From contig CAXTAT010000001.1 of NCBI GenBank assembly GCA_964242415.1, forward strand, positions 62,001 through 126,000: a DNA stretch of 64,000 nt, given 5' to 3'. A model generated the notes under the pieces. That model saw only the letters and a program-made list of their open reading frames with translations, was not told the DNA's origin and searched no databases. Position 1 is the stretch's first letter. Each line of letters starts with the position of its first letter. This DNA comes from DASWOJ01 sp964242415 (GTDB lineage Bacteria > Pseudomonadota > Alphaproteobacteria > Acetobacterales > Acetobacteraceae). Of this stretch, positions 7,222 to 15,195 are shown one piece after another. The position numbers were made by a program, and so were the translations under genes.

Positions 7222-9743
7222 TTGCGCACGCGCACGCGCCGTCCACCCCGCGCGGTGGTCTCCTCCGGTTGTAGATCGGCCACGATGGGCGGTGCGGCAT
7301 CATGCGCAGCTGCGGGTTCGAGCGCCCTGTCCTCGCCGTCGAGGTAGAACAGGCCGCCGAGCGAGCCATGCAGCCGGGCGTGCCCGGGACCGGTCAATGG
7401 ATCGATACGAAACCGCAGCTCCTCAGTCGTCGCCAAGTCGAACATCAGGGCCACCGTGGCGGACTCCGCGCCGGTGGCTAGAACGCGTACGCGCTCATCG
7501 CAGAACGGCTCACCGCCCTTGGCCCAGAAAATCTGCGCATGGCCAGGCTCGGTGGTCGTCACGGTCAGGCGCAACTGAACCCTGGCATCGCGACCATGCA
7601 GCGGTGGCAGCAGCAATTGTGGATCGTCTTCGCTGGTGGAAATCTCCAGCCACTGCCCGGCGACGCGGGTCTGGCAATCGACCGCCATCAAATTCAGTTG
7701 GCCGATCTGCACGATGCGTGTGGCCAGATGTGTGTCCGGGGCACTGCCACGCATGATGAGCTTGGCGCGCGCCTCATCCAGCGCGATCCGGGCCAGAAAC
7801 AACTCGCTCTGCACGCCGCTCAGTTGCCGCTCCACGTCCGACAGGGCGGCGGTTTGATACTGGGTCCGGAACAGGTGGCTCACCTGCTCGGTGATCGCAT
7901 AGACCAGGTTACTCACCTGCTCGTTGGGTGCCTGGGAAGGGCGGAACAGACGCTCGGGCGGGGCGGGGTGGTGGCGCAGCAGACGCAGCATTTCGCCCTG
8001 TAGGGCGGTGAAGCGGGCGTACATTGGCGCCCAGTCGAAGCGCCGACCCTGGTCCATGTCCGCCAACAGGGCGTCCAGCTTGCCCGCCTTCGGCCCCTCG
8101 GTGCAGGCCTGGTCCCTGCGCATGCAGAACGGCACGCTCGGTTCCAGATGCCGATGGTAGCAGCCCAGGCAGTCCAGTTCGGCCTGAATGGGCCACAGCT
8201 TGGCTTCGTTCCAACTGCGCGCCAGCGGGTGCACCGCGCCGAAAAACACCGCCGCAGGCACGCCGGCAGCGGCGGCGACGTGCGAGGGAAAGGAGTCGAT
8301 GCCAACGAACCAGCCGGCTTTGGCCACGACCGACATCATGTCGAGTACGCTCAGCCGGCCCTGGAGATCGACGACCACATCGGCGCCCAGCCCCAGCTCG
8401 CGCGGGAAGATGCGCCGCTCCCGCCCCAGCAACGCGACGCGGCCAAAGCGGGCCGCGGCCTGGCGCAACAGCGCGGCGGTGGCCGAGATCGTCATTGCCC
8501 GGCCTTCATGATCGCGTTCGAATTCGGTGTGGAACGCGCAATAGCCGCCCGGCGCCAGATCGAGACCGAACGACATCGGCAGCGCCTTCAGCCTGGCCGC
8601 GAAGCGGCCGAACGTGGCCTCGTCGGCCGCCGGGATGCCCAGCGCGCTGGGCAACTGCGCATGCATGTTGAAGGGCAGCGAGAAGTTGACCGCCCGCGTG
8701 CTGCGCAGCGTGGCGATCCCCTGCAGCGTGTAACTGGCGCGCAGCCGGTCCAGGTTCGCCTCCCGGGTGACCCGCAGGCCTGGCATCCCGAACAACGCCG
8801 CCAGCTCCGGATGGCTGGTGTTGACGACGACGGTGGCCAATCGTTCGGGCGGCAGGTTTTCCAACCGCGCCAGCACATGCGGCAGGGCGCAGAACACGTC
8901 GCCCATGCCGTCGCTCCACAGATCGAAGATCTCCATGCGCCCTGGCACGCCGGCGCTGAAGCTGTCGCCCCAATTGGCGAAGAAGGCGCTCCGGTTATGC
9001 TCCAGGATCGAGGATTTCACCGGGCCCGGAAGCGCGTTGAAGCTGGTGCTGCGCCAGTGCTGGTGTGGGATGGCGATATGGGCGATGCGTAGGCCAAGCT
9101 GCTGGACGCGCAGCGACAGGTCGGCGTCCTCGCACATCGCCCATTGGTAGTCGGCGTGGAAGCCGCCCGCCAAGTCGAAGGCGCGCCGGCTGAACAGCAG
9201 CACCGAGGCCTCGGCATAACTGATCAGTCCGGCGGCGAAGGTGTCCGGCAGTGTCCCGTTCGCGAACAGTGGGTTGATCCGCTGGGGACTTTCCTGTGCG
9301 CCCACGCAGGCCAGCTGCGGGTCCTCGCGCAGCATGCGCAACGCGGTGTTCAGCCACCGCATGTCCGGAAAGCCCAGGTCATCGTTCAGGATCAGGATGT
9401 AATCGGCCGGCAAGAGTGCCGCGTTGGCGTTGTGGCCACCGCCGAAGCCGGTGTTGTGGCCCCCGGTGACCAGCGTGCATTGCAGAAGCGGCAGCGCTTC
9501 GGCCAGTTCGGCGATACGGACCGCGCACGGCGCGAAATCGGTCTGCGGGTCGTTGTTGCGGATGACCAGATGGCATGTGCAGGCGGCCTGTTCGCAGCAT
9601 TCCATCAGCCAGCCGGGCGTGTCCTCAAGCAGCCTGAGCACGTTGTCCAGCCGACCAAGGCTGAGCACGGAGACCAGCAGCTTCGGCTGCAGCACCCGTA
9701 TGGGTTGTGGCGCAGGCATGGAACTGCTCGTGACAGGGATCAT
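7218..9743 (-). CDS. two-domain glycosyltransferase, GT2 plus GT9-like
   Basis: An 841-residue cytoplasmic or membrane-associated glycosyltransferase. Residues about 20-260 form a GT2 domain: LLVSVLSLGRLDNVLRLL, the diphosphate-binding ILILNDDLGFP in place of a plain DxD, and FHADYQWAMCEDADLSLRVQ. Residues about 265-545 resemble the GT9 heptosyltransferase fold: EIFDLWSDGMGDVFCALPHV at its start and GWFVGIDSFPSHVAAAAGVP near the nucleotide site. The last 250 residues have no clear family. AAGGA 8 nt before the ATG supports the start. It is the first gene of a three-gene operon with sulfotransferase and methyltransferase, probably for surface polysaccharide. Confidence 0.75.
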   Translation of the reverse strand: MIPVTSSSMPAPQPIRVLQPKLLVSVLSLGRLDNVLRLLEDTPGWLMECCEQAACTCHLVIRNNDPQTDFAPCAVRIAELAEALPLLQCTLVTGGHNTGFGGGHNANAALLPADYILILNDDLGFPDMRWLNTALRMLREDPQLACVGAQESPQRINPLFANGTLPDTFAAGLISYAEASVLLFSRRAFDLAGGFHADYQWAMCEDADLSLRVQQLGLRIAHIAIPHQHWRSTSFNALPGPVKSSILEHNRSAFFANWGDSFSAGVPGRMEIFDLWSDGMGDVFCALPHVLARLENLPPERLATVVVNTSHPELAALFGMPGLRVTREANLDRLRASYTLQGIATLRSTRAVNFSLPFNMHAQLPSALGIPAADEATFGRFAARLKALPMSFGLDLAPGGYCAFHTEFERDHEGRAMTISATAALLRQAAARFGRVALLGRERRIFPRELGLGADVVVDLQGRLSVLDMMSVVAKAGWFVGIDSFPSHVAAAAGVPAAVFFGAVHPLARSWNEAKLWPIQAELDCLGCYHRHLEPSVPFCMRRDQACTEGPKAGKLDALLADMDQGRRFDWAPMYARFTALQGEMLRLLRHHPAPPERLFRPSQAPNEQVSNLVYAITEQVSHLFRTQYQTAALSDVERQLSGVQSELFLARIALDEARAKLIMRGSAPDTHLATRIVQIGQLNLMAVDCQTRVAGQWLEISTSEDDPQLLLPPLHGRDARVQLRLTVTTTEPGHAQIFWAKGGEPFCDERVRVLATGAESATVALMFDLATTEELRFRIDPLTGPGHARLHGSLGGLFYLDGEDRALEPAAAHDAAPPIVADLQPEETTARGGRRVRVRK

Positions 9744-9998
9744 CCCGTGGTCCTTCTCGCTCTATGGTATCTTGCACCCACGCGACTGCAACCGCTAGTG
9801 ATTTCGGCATAGAATCAACCTGAAGGCGGGCGGGGCGGGGAGGGGCGGGTCCGGTGGCAACGGAACCGAAAGTGCATTTCAGCTCTCAAACCCTGAAAGT
9901 TTGTCGACGAGAGATAGATGCATGATATAATGCGCTCGTAACCCGTATAAAACTCGGTTTTTCTTCAGATCATCCGTTTACTAGCGACCCCCTAGGGT
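9744..9998. other. intergenic leader of the glycan operon and IS edge
   Basis: This region is A+T-richer than its surroundings (about 9890-9975) and probably carries the promoter of the glycosyltransferase gene on the minus strand. At 9993-10012 the stretch ctagggtctagggacaaaat looks like a CTAG target followed by the end of the IS5-family element. No gene seen. Confidence 0.4.
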
Positions 9999-10358
9999 CT
10001 AGGGACAAAATTTGAGTTTCAGCCGCAGGTTCAGCAGGGCTGCGGCGAAGCAGGCGAACGCCCGGAAGCTGGTGTCCGTCTTGTCCAGCCGCAGGCTGAG
10101 ACGGCGGTGGTCCTTCAGGCAGCAGAACGAGTTCTCGACCCGGTGCCGGGTGCGGTAGAGGGCTTTGTCGTAGGGGTGCTGAACCAGGCGGTTGCTTTTG
10201 GGCGGGATGCACACGCCAATGCCGCGCGCCTGCCAGTGGGTGCGGAGCTTGTCGGTGCCGTATCCCTTGTCGCCGACCACGGCCAAGGGCTGCAGGCCCG
10301 CGGTCAGTGCTCGTGCGCCAGCATGGTCTGCCACCGCCACGGCATCGACCTTCCGCAA
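9999..10358 (-). pseudogene. IS5-family (IS427-like) transposase, C-terminal fragment
   Basis: A 119-residue frame holding the second half of a DDE transposase: VVGDKGYGTDKLRTHW (second Asp region), CIPPKSNR, and the family signature LYRTRHRVENSFCCLKDHRR with the catalytic Glu. The first half with the first Asp is missing. The frame breaks near 10370, where a different pseudogene begins, so the element is inactive. Confidence 0.8.
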
Positions 10359-10369
10359 GCCGGCATCCG

Positions 10370-10640
10370 GTCAACGGTATTCGGGACCTCCCCAGGGCCG
10401 CAGGTGACGCCGGGCGGGCTGGTGATTGCCGGACCTGACCATCAGCCGCCGGCTGGATGGCGGCTACAGCGTCGCAGCCGCTAATCGCCGCCGGCTGGAG
10501 GTCACGCCGCAGGGAATGCGTTATGCCCGGCAGTTCTGGCCCACCTTCAAGCCCCGCCGCAGCAACCTGCGGGTCGGCATCGGTCGCAGCGTCGTGGAGG
10601 GTCCGGACGCGTTGATCAGGACCTTCGAGCGACCACGCTC
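10370..10640 (+). pseudogene. FAD-dependent oxidoreductase (DAO type), internal fragment
   Basis: Two frames joined by a frameshift near 10425 read GPQVTPGGL and then LTISRRLDGGYSVAAANRRR followed by LEVTPQGMRYARQFWPTF. This resembles the substrate-domain region of DadA/glycine-oxidase-like FAD enzymes. There is no dinucleotide motif or C-terminus. It abuts the truncated IS5 transposase, so the insertion or a later deletion removed the rest. The stretch 10640-10995 holds no gene I recognise and contains the promoter of the next operon. Confidence 0.5.
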
Positions 10641-10995
10641 CCCCTGCCTGCCCCCTGCGGCGCAAATACGCTTCACACCTGCATAGGATGCAAGCAGCTT
10701 TCAGAGCACAATCAGCCTGCAGGGACCGTCGTGTTTGAACAAGAATGGGAGGATTGTCATGGTCAGGCTTGACCCGTCCCCATCCTTTCCAGCAACACCG
10801 GGCCCCGTCCCTGCGGACCGTTTTTGCGTAAGCCCGGCTGTTCCCGAGCCACCGCGTGGGTGCTCCGGTCAAGCTGGAGGATGAGCCTCCTTGTAGAAGC
10901 ACGCATCCGAAGGCCCCGGAACCAGCCCGTCACAGGCCGGCCCATGGCATGGGACTTGCGTCATCGACCGCGAGGCATTGCGCAGGAGAGCTCGC

Positions 10996-11868
10996 ATGAT
11001 GTTCCGAACTGTGGCGGCCCGAACTGTGGCGGCAGCGTCCTTGATGGCGGGCTTGGCCATCGCCGCGGCGGTCGCACGGGCGGCACCGGCCTGCGAGCCG
11101 GGTAAGCTTGCCGAGAAGTACCCGAGCCTGGTCGGCAAGACCATCAAGATCGGGGCCGACCCGCAAACACCGCCCTATGCGATGCGCGACGGGAGCGACT
11201 TCACCAAGGTGACCGGATCGGATGTCGATCTAGCCAGCGCCGTGCTGGACTGCGCGGGCATCAAGCATGAGATGTTCCTTGGCGGCTGGTCTGGCCTGAT
11301 GCCGGCGACTGCCGGCGGCCAGGTCGATATCTTCTGGGACAACCTCTACTACACGCCAGAGCGGGCCAAGCAGTTGGATTACGTGATGTACATGCAGGCC
11401 GCGACAGGCGCGCTGACCCAGGCAGGGAACCCCAAGGGGATCACCGGGATGGAGAGTTCATGCGGGGCGACCTACGCGGTCGGCCTTGGCACTGTCGAGG
11501 AGGTCGCGGCCAGGAAGCAGGATGCGGCCTGCGCGGCAGCGGGCAAGCCGGCCATCACCGTCATGACCTACCCGGATATGGCGTCTGGCCTTCGCCTCCT
11601 TCAATCTGGCCGCGCCGACATCATGATGACTGACTTGGCCGTGGTGGATCAGTTGGCCGCGGACAACCCGAAGACCTACGAGCGCGCCTACAAGATCATG
11701 ACCGGGTTCAACATCGGTGCAGCGGTCAAGAAGGGCAACGCGGACCTGTTGCACGCCATCCGCGATGGGCTGCAGGTCATGCAAGCCGATGGCAAGCAAA
11801 AGGCGATCTTTGCCAAGTACAAGATCGACACGGACATGGAAGTCTCGGCGGTCGTCAAGACGGAGTAG
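10996..11868 (+). CDS. polar amino acid ABC transporter, binding protein
   Basis: A 290-residue periplasmic binding protein of family 3. An N-terminal signal peptide with a hydrophobic core (LMAGLAIAAAVARA) is followed by the mature domain: IKIGADPQTPPYAMRD, SDVDLASAVLDCAGI, WSGLMPATAGGQVDIFWDN. The ATG at 10996 has AGGAGA 6 nt upstream. The permease-ATPase gene begins 35 bp later, so the two form one importer. Family 3 proteins bind amino acids or opines. The ligand cannot be read from sequence. Confidence 0.9.
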   Translation: MMFRTVAARTVAAASLMAGLAIAAAVARAAPACEPGKLAEKYPSLVGKTIKIGADPQTPPYAMRDGSDFTKVTGSDVDLASAVLDCAGIKHEMFLGGWSGLMPATAGGQVDIFWDNLYYTPERAKQLDYVMYMQAATGALTQAGNPKGITGMESSCGATYAVGLGTVEEVAARKQDAACAAAGKPAITVMTYPDMASGLRLLQSGRADIMMTDLAVVDQLAADNPKTYERAYKIMTGFNIGAAVKKGNADLLHAIRDGLQVMQADGKQKAIFAKYKIDTDMEVSAVVKTE

Positions 11869-11903
11869 GGTCTCTGCCGCGTATCGCCGCCCAGGCCGCC
11901 GTC

Positions 11904-13553
11904 ATGCTTATGCTGGGCATGACGGCCGCCAGGGCCGCGCCACCCGGGGACGGTGCGCAGGCGTGGCTGGCCGACTTCGCGACCTACGCCACCTCCGGTT
12001 TCCTTTGGAACGGGGCGCTCCTCGCCGTCGAGATCACCGCCGCGGCGATGAGTTGCGGCCTCGTGCTGGGCCTGGGGCTGGCCCTGATGCGGATGTCGCG
12101 CATCCGGGCGGTTCGGGCGGCGGCCGGGTTCTACATCTTCGTAACCCGTGGCACGCCGCAATTGCTGCAACTGGTCTTCATCTTCGATGCGCTGCCGTTC
12201 ATCGGCCTGCGCCTGGACAGCTTCAGCACCGCGCTGATCGGCTTCGCCTTGAACGAGGCGGCGTTCAGTGCCGAGATCATCCGGGGCGGGATCATCTCGG
12301 TGAGCGGCACGCAGTCCATCGCGGCGGCCTCGCTCGGCATGGGCACCGGGCTGACGCTTCGCCGCATCATCCTGCCGCAGGCGATGCGCGCCATACTGCC
12401 GGGGCTGATCAACGATACGATCAGCATGCTCAAGCTGACATCGATCGCCTCGGTGATCTTCGTCAACGAGCTGACGTTCCGGGCGCAGCAGATCGTTGGG
12501 CAGAACTTCAAGTTCTTCCAGGTGTTCATCGCCACGGGGGCCATCTACCTGGTGCTGACGAGCGCCATCACCGCGCTGCAATCGGTGCTGGAGCGGCGCT
12601 TCGACCTGGACCGCGTGCCGTCCGGTCCCTCCGTCCTGCAACGCCTGCTCGGCTTCAACCGCTTCGCCGCCGCGCCCGCGTCCGCGCTGGCCGCTCCCGC
12701 CCCGGCGCCGGACGCGGCCTGGATCGGCAGCCTGATCGGCAGCACCGACCCCGGCCAGCGCGGACAGCCCTTCGTCGTCGGGCGCAACGTGCAGAAGGCC
12801 TATGCCGGCCGCGAAGTGCTGTCCGGCGTCGATTTCAGCGTCGCCCAGGGCGAGGTGGTGGTAATCCTGGGTCCCAGCGGGTCCGGCAAAAGCACGCTGC
12901 TGCGCATGATCAACCATCTCGAAGCCCTGGACTGGGGCGACATCACCGTCGGCGGGCGCCCGGTGGGATACCGTCCGCCGAATGGCGGCCCCCCTCGCCC
13001 GGTGCGTGACCTGGCCCGTGCGCGGGCCGAGGCCAGGATCGGCATGGTGTTCCAGCACTTCAACCTGTTCGCCCACCTGACGGCGTTGCAGAACATCACG
13101 GAAACGCCGACCCGCGTGCATGGCGTGCCACATGCCGAGGCGGAGGCGACCGCCCTGCGCCTGCTCGCCGCCGTGGGCCTGGCCGGGCATGCCCATCACC
13201 TGCCGCACCGCCTGTCCGGCGGCCAGCAGCAGCGTGTGGCGATCATCCGCGCCCTGGCGATCCAGCCGAAGCTGATGCTGTTCGACGAACCGACCTCCGC
13301 GCTGGACCCGGAGCTGGTCGGCGAGGTGCTGGCGGTGCTGCGGCGCTTGGCCGACGCCGGGATGACCATGGTGGTGGTCACGCACGAGATCCGCTTTGCG
13401 CGCGAGGTCGCGGACCGGGTGATCTTCATGGACGAAGGCCAGGTGGTCGAGCAAGGCCCCCCCGAGTCGGTCATCGACAGCCCGAAGCATGAGCGCACCC
13501 GGCGCTTCCTGCGCATGGTCGAGCAGGAGGAGGCCGCGGATGGCGTGAGCTGA
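11904..13553 (+). CDS. amino acid ABC transporter, fused permease and ATPase
   Basis: A 549-residue fusion. Residues about 30-225 are a His/Glu/Gln/Arg-type permease with several membrane segments and the EAA-like loop AASLGMGTGLTLRRIILPQA. An Ala/Pro-rich linker follows (about 255-275). Residues about 290-540 are the ATPase with Walker A GPSGSGKS, Q-loop MVFQHFNLF, signature LSGGQQQR, Walker B LMLFDEPTSAL and switch His in VVTHE. One polypeptide therefore supplies both inner-membrane and motor parts for the upstream binding protein. Confidence 0.92.
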   Translation: MLMLGMTAARAAPPGDGAQAWLADFATYATSGFLWNGALLAVEITAAAMSCGLVLGLGLALMRMSRIRAVRAAAGFYIFVTRGTPQLLQLVFIFDALPFIGLRLDSFSTALIGFALNEAAFSAEIIRGGIISVSGTQSIAAASLGMGTGLTLRRIILPQAMRAILPGLINDTISMLKLTSIASVIFVNELTFRAQQIVGQNFKFFQVFIATGAIYLVLTSAITALQSVLERRFDLDRVPSGPSVLQRLLGFNRFAAAPASALAAPAPAPDAAWIGSLIGSTDPGQRGQPFVVGRNVQKAYAGREVLSGVDFSVAQGEVVVILGPSGSGKSTLLRMINHLEALDWGDITVGGRPVGYRPPNGGPPRPVRDLARARAEARIGMVFQHFNLFAHLTALQNITETPTRVHGVPHAEAEATALRLLAAVGLAGHAHHLPHRLSGGQQQRVAIIRALAIQPKLMLFDEPTSALDPELVGEVLAVLRRLADAGMTMVVVTHEIRFAREVADRVIFMDEGQVVEQGPPESVIDSPKHERTRRFLRMVEQEEAADGVS

Positions 13554-13591
13554 AGCCTGCCGAAGCGTTCTTCTCGAATTGGAGCACACGG

Positions 13592-13780
13592 ATGCAACAT
13601 CACCATCTCCCGGTTTCGCCGGCCGCCGGGCCGTTCGAGGCCGCTTTCCTGCGCGGTTCCGGCGGGGACGAGGCGACCGCGCCGATGCTGGTGGCCGCCG
13701 ATTTCGGCGTGACCCAGCTCGTGGATGCCAACTGTGGCCTGCACGGCTCGTTGCGCAAAAATATCTTCACCTGCACCTGA
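13592..13780 (+). CDS. short hypothetical protein
   Basis: A 62-residue frame (MQHHHLPVSPAAGPF at its start, RKNIFTCT at its end) between the transporter and the hydrolase. It has GGAG before its ATG and 9 bp to the next start. No motif is recognised. It could be a real small protein of the operon or the worn-down start of a longer gene. Confidence 0.35.
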   Translation: MQHHHLPVSPAAGPFEAAFLRGSGGDEATAPMLVAADFGVTQLVDANCGLHGSLRKNIFTCT

Positions 13781-13789
13781 GAGGCTTCG

Positions 13790-14794
13790 ATGACCGGTCG
13801 CCAAACCTTCGAGGCCGCCGACTTCGCATTGCAGGGCGGCGAGGGCCTGCCCCTGGCGAAGCTCGTATACAGGACCCTCGGCACGCTGTCGGCGGCACGC
13901 GACAACGTGGTGCTGATCCCGTCCTGGTATTCCGGCACCGACCGCGAGGCGGAGCTGTGCATGGTGGGCGGTGGCCGGGCCATCGATCCCAGCCGCCACT
14001 TCGTCGTGTTCACCAACCTGCTCTCGGGCGGCGTGTCGTCCTCGCCCAGCAACACCCCGGCGCCGTTCGAGGCCGGGCGCTTCCCGCGCGTCACGCTGCA
14101 TGACAACGTCCGGCTGCAGCGCATGCTGCTGGACTCGCTCGGGATCGAGCACATCAGGCTGGTGGCCGGCTGGTCGATGGGCGGCTGCCAGGCCTACCAG
14201 TGGGGCGCGCAATACCCGGACATGATGGACGCGATCGCCCCGCTGTGCTGCTCGGCGCGGACGGCGCATTTTAACAAGATCTTCCTGTTGTCCCTGCGTC
14301 GCGCCCTTGAGCTTGATCCGGCCTTCGAGGACGGGTTCTACACAAGGCCGCCGGTTCGCGGCCTGCGCGCCTTTGCGACGATCTATGCCGGGTGGGGGTT
14401 CTCCGAACCCTTCTACCGGACCGAGGCCTTCCGGCAGTTTGGCGCCACGACCGCGGCCGAGTTCTCGGCGCGGTTCTGGGAACCGGGGTTCCTGCACCTT
14501 GACGCCAACGACTTGCTCGCTCTGCTGCGTTGCTGGGAGGATGGCGACATCAGTGCAGGCCCACAGTATGGCGGCGACCTCGACCGCGCACTGGGCGCGA
14601 TCACCGCACGGGCGATCGTCATGCCCGGCGAGTACGACAGCTACTTCCCCCCGGCCGATAGCCAGGCCGAGGTGGCGCGGATGCCGAATGCGGAGTGCCG
14701 GCCCATCCGGTCGATCTGGGGGCACATGACGATGTGGAACCCGGCCGATCGGCCCTTCATCGACGCCGCACTGCAGGACTTGCTCGGTGACTGA
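13790..14794 (+). CDS. alpha/beta hydrolase, homoserine acetyltransferase-like
   Basis: A 334-residue cytoplasmic alpha/beta-fold protein of the MetX-like group. The nucleophile elbow is VAGWSMGGCQAYQW (Ser near residue 128), the acid is likely Asp in MPGEYDSYFPP, and the catalytic His is in IWGHMTMWNP (near 312). The group includes acyltransferases and esterases. Without a met-type neighbourhood I do not assign O-acetyltransferase activity. It follows the amino acid importer on the same strand and may act on the imported compound. Confidence 0.8.
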   Translation: MTGRQTFEAADFALQGGEGLPLAKLVYRTLGTLSAARDNVVLIPSWYSGTDREAELCMVGGGRAIDPSRHFVVFTNLLSGGVSSSPSNTPAPFEAGRFPRVTLHDNVRLQRMLLDSLGIEHIRLVAGWSMGGCQAYQWGAQYPDMMDAIAPLCCSARTAHFNKIFLLSLRRALELDPAFEDGFYTRPPVRGLRAFATIYAGWGFSEPFYRTEAFRQFGATTAAEFSARFWEPGFLHLDANDLLALLRCWEDGDISAGPQYGGDLDRALGAITARAIVMPGEYDSYFPPADSQAEVARMPNAECRPIRSIWGHMTMWNPADRPFIDAALQDLLGD

Positions 14795-14799
14795 GCAAT

Positions 14800-15123
14800 A
14801 TGGCCACGGTTTCACAGGGCGAGCGGCACGCCGACATCGACCCCAAGCAGGGCGGTAATCGAGCGAAGCAGGCCCTCGGTCTGCCGCCATGGACGACGGC
14901 CAAAGGCCAGGCGCAGCAGGAGCCAGGTCCCGGTCGCTGTTTCCGCGTCGTCGCGGGGGCGACCACGCTGACCAGTGTGGGGCGGACGCCACGCCGCGAG
15001 CGCCCCAGGCGTCACCTAGGCCGCAGGGTTGCCGCGCTACTGTAGCGCCCTGTCATGCCCCGGCCAGTTGGCGACCTTGCAGCGCGCCCGCGGGATCGTG
15101 TGGCAGCGTGCCTTGTCGGGCAT
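14800..15123 (-). pseudogene. IS5-family transposase, N-terminal half with stops
   Basis: From the Met at 15121-15123 the minus strand reads MPDKARCHTIPRARCKVANW, then a stop, RGNPAA, another stop, TPGALAAWRPPHTGQRGRP, and RPWRQTEGLLRSITALLGVD. This follows the N-terminal half of IS903-group IS5 transposases (PKQ..KVTNW, RGSLTVW, ALAAW, RQTEGLLRS). Two in-frame stops and loss of the catalytic part show decay. It fills the otherwise gene-free gap before hyuA. Confidence 0.65.
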
Positions 15124-15195
15124 CAGTCATCCGCAGAACCGGGGAGCGGTCCTATACGCCCGTCCCGCAGGTCGCCAGAGCCAGCAGACCGCAAG

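Noticed and set aside
11688..13589. 633-codon minus-strand frame opposite the fused ABC transporter
   Set aside because: Antisense shadow; the plus strand has every ABC motif.
14800..15123. In-frame stops in the IS5 transposase as Sec codons
   Set aside because: Two stops within 20 codons, no SECIS-like hairpin examined as convincing, and the rest of the transposase is missing, so this is plain decay.
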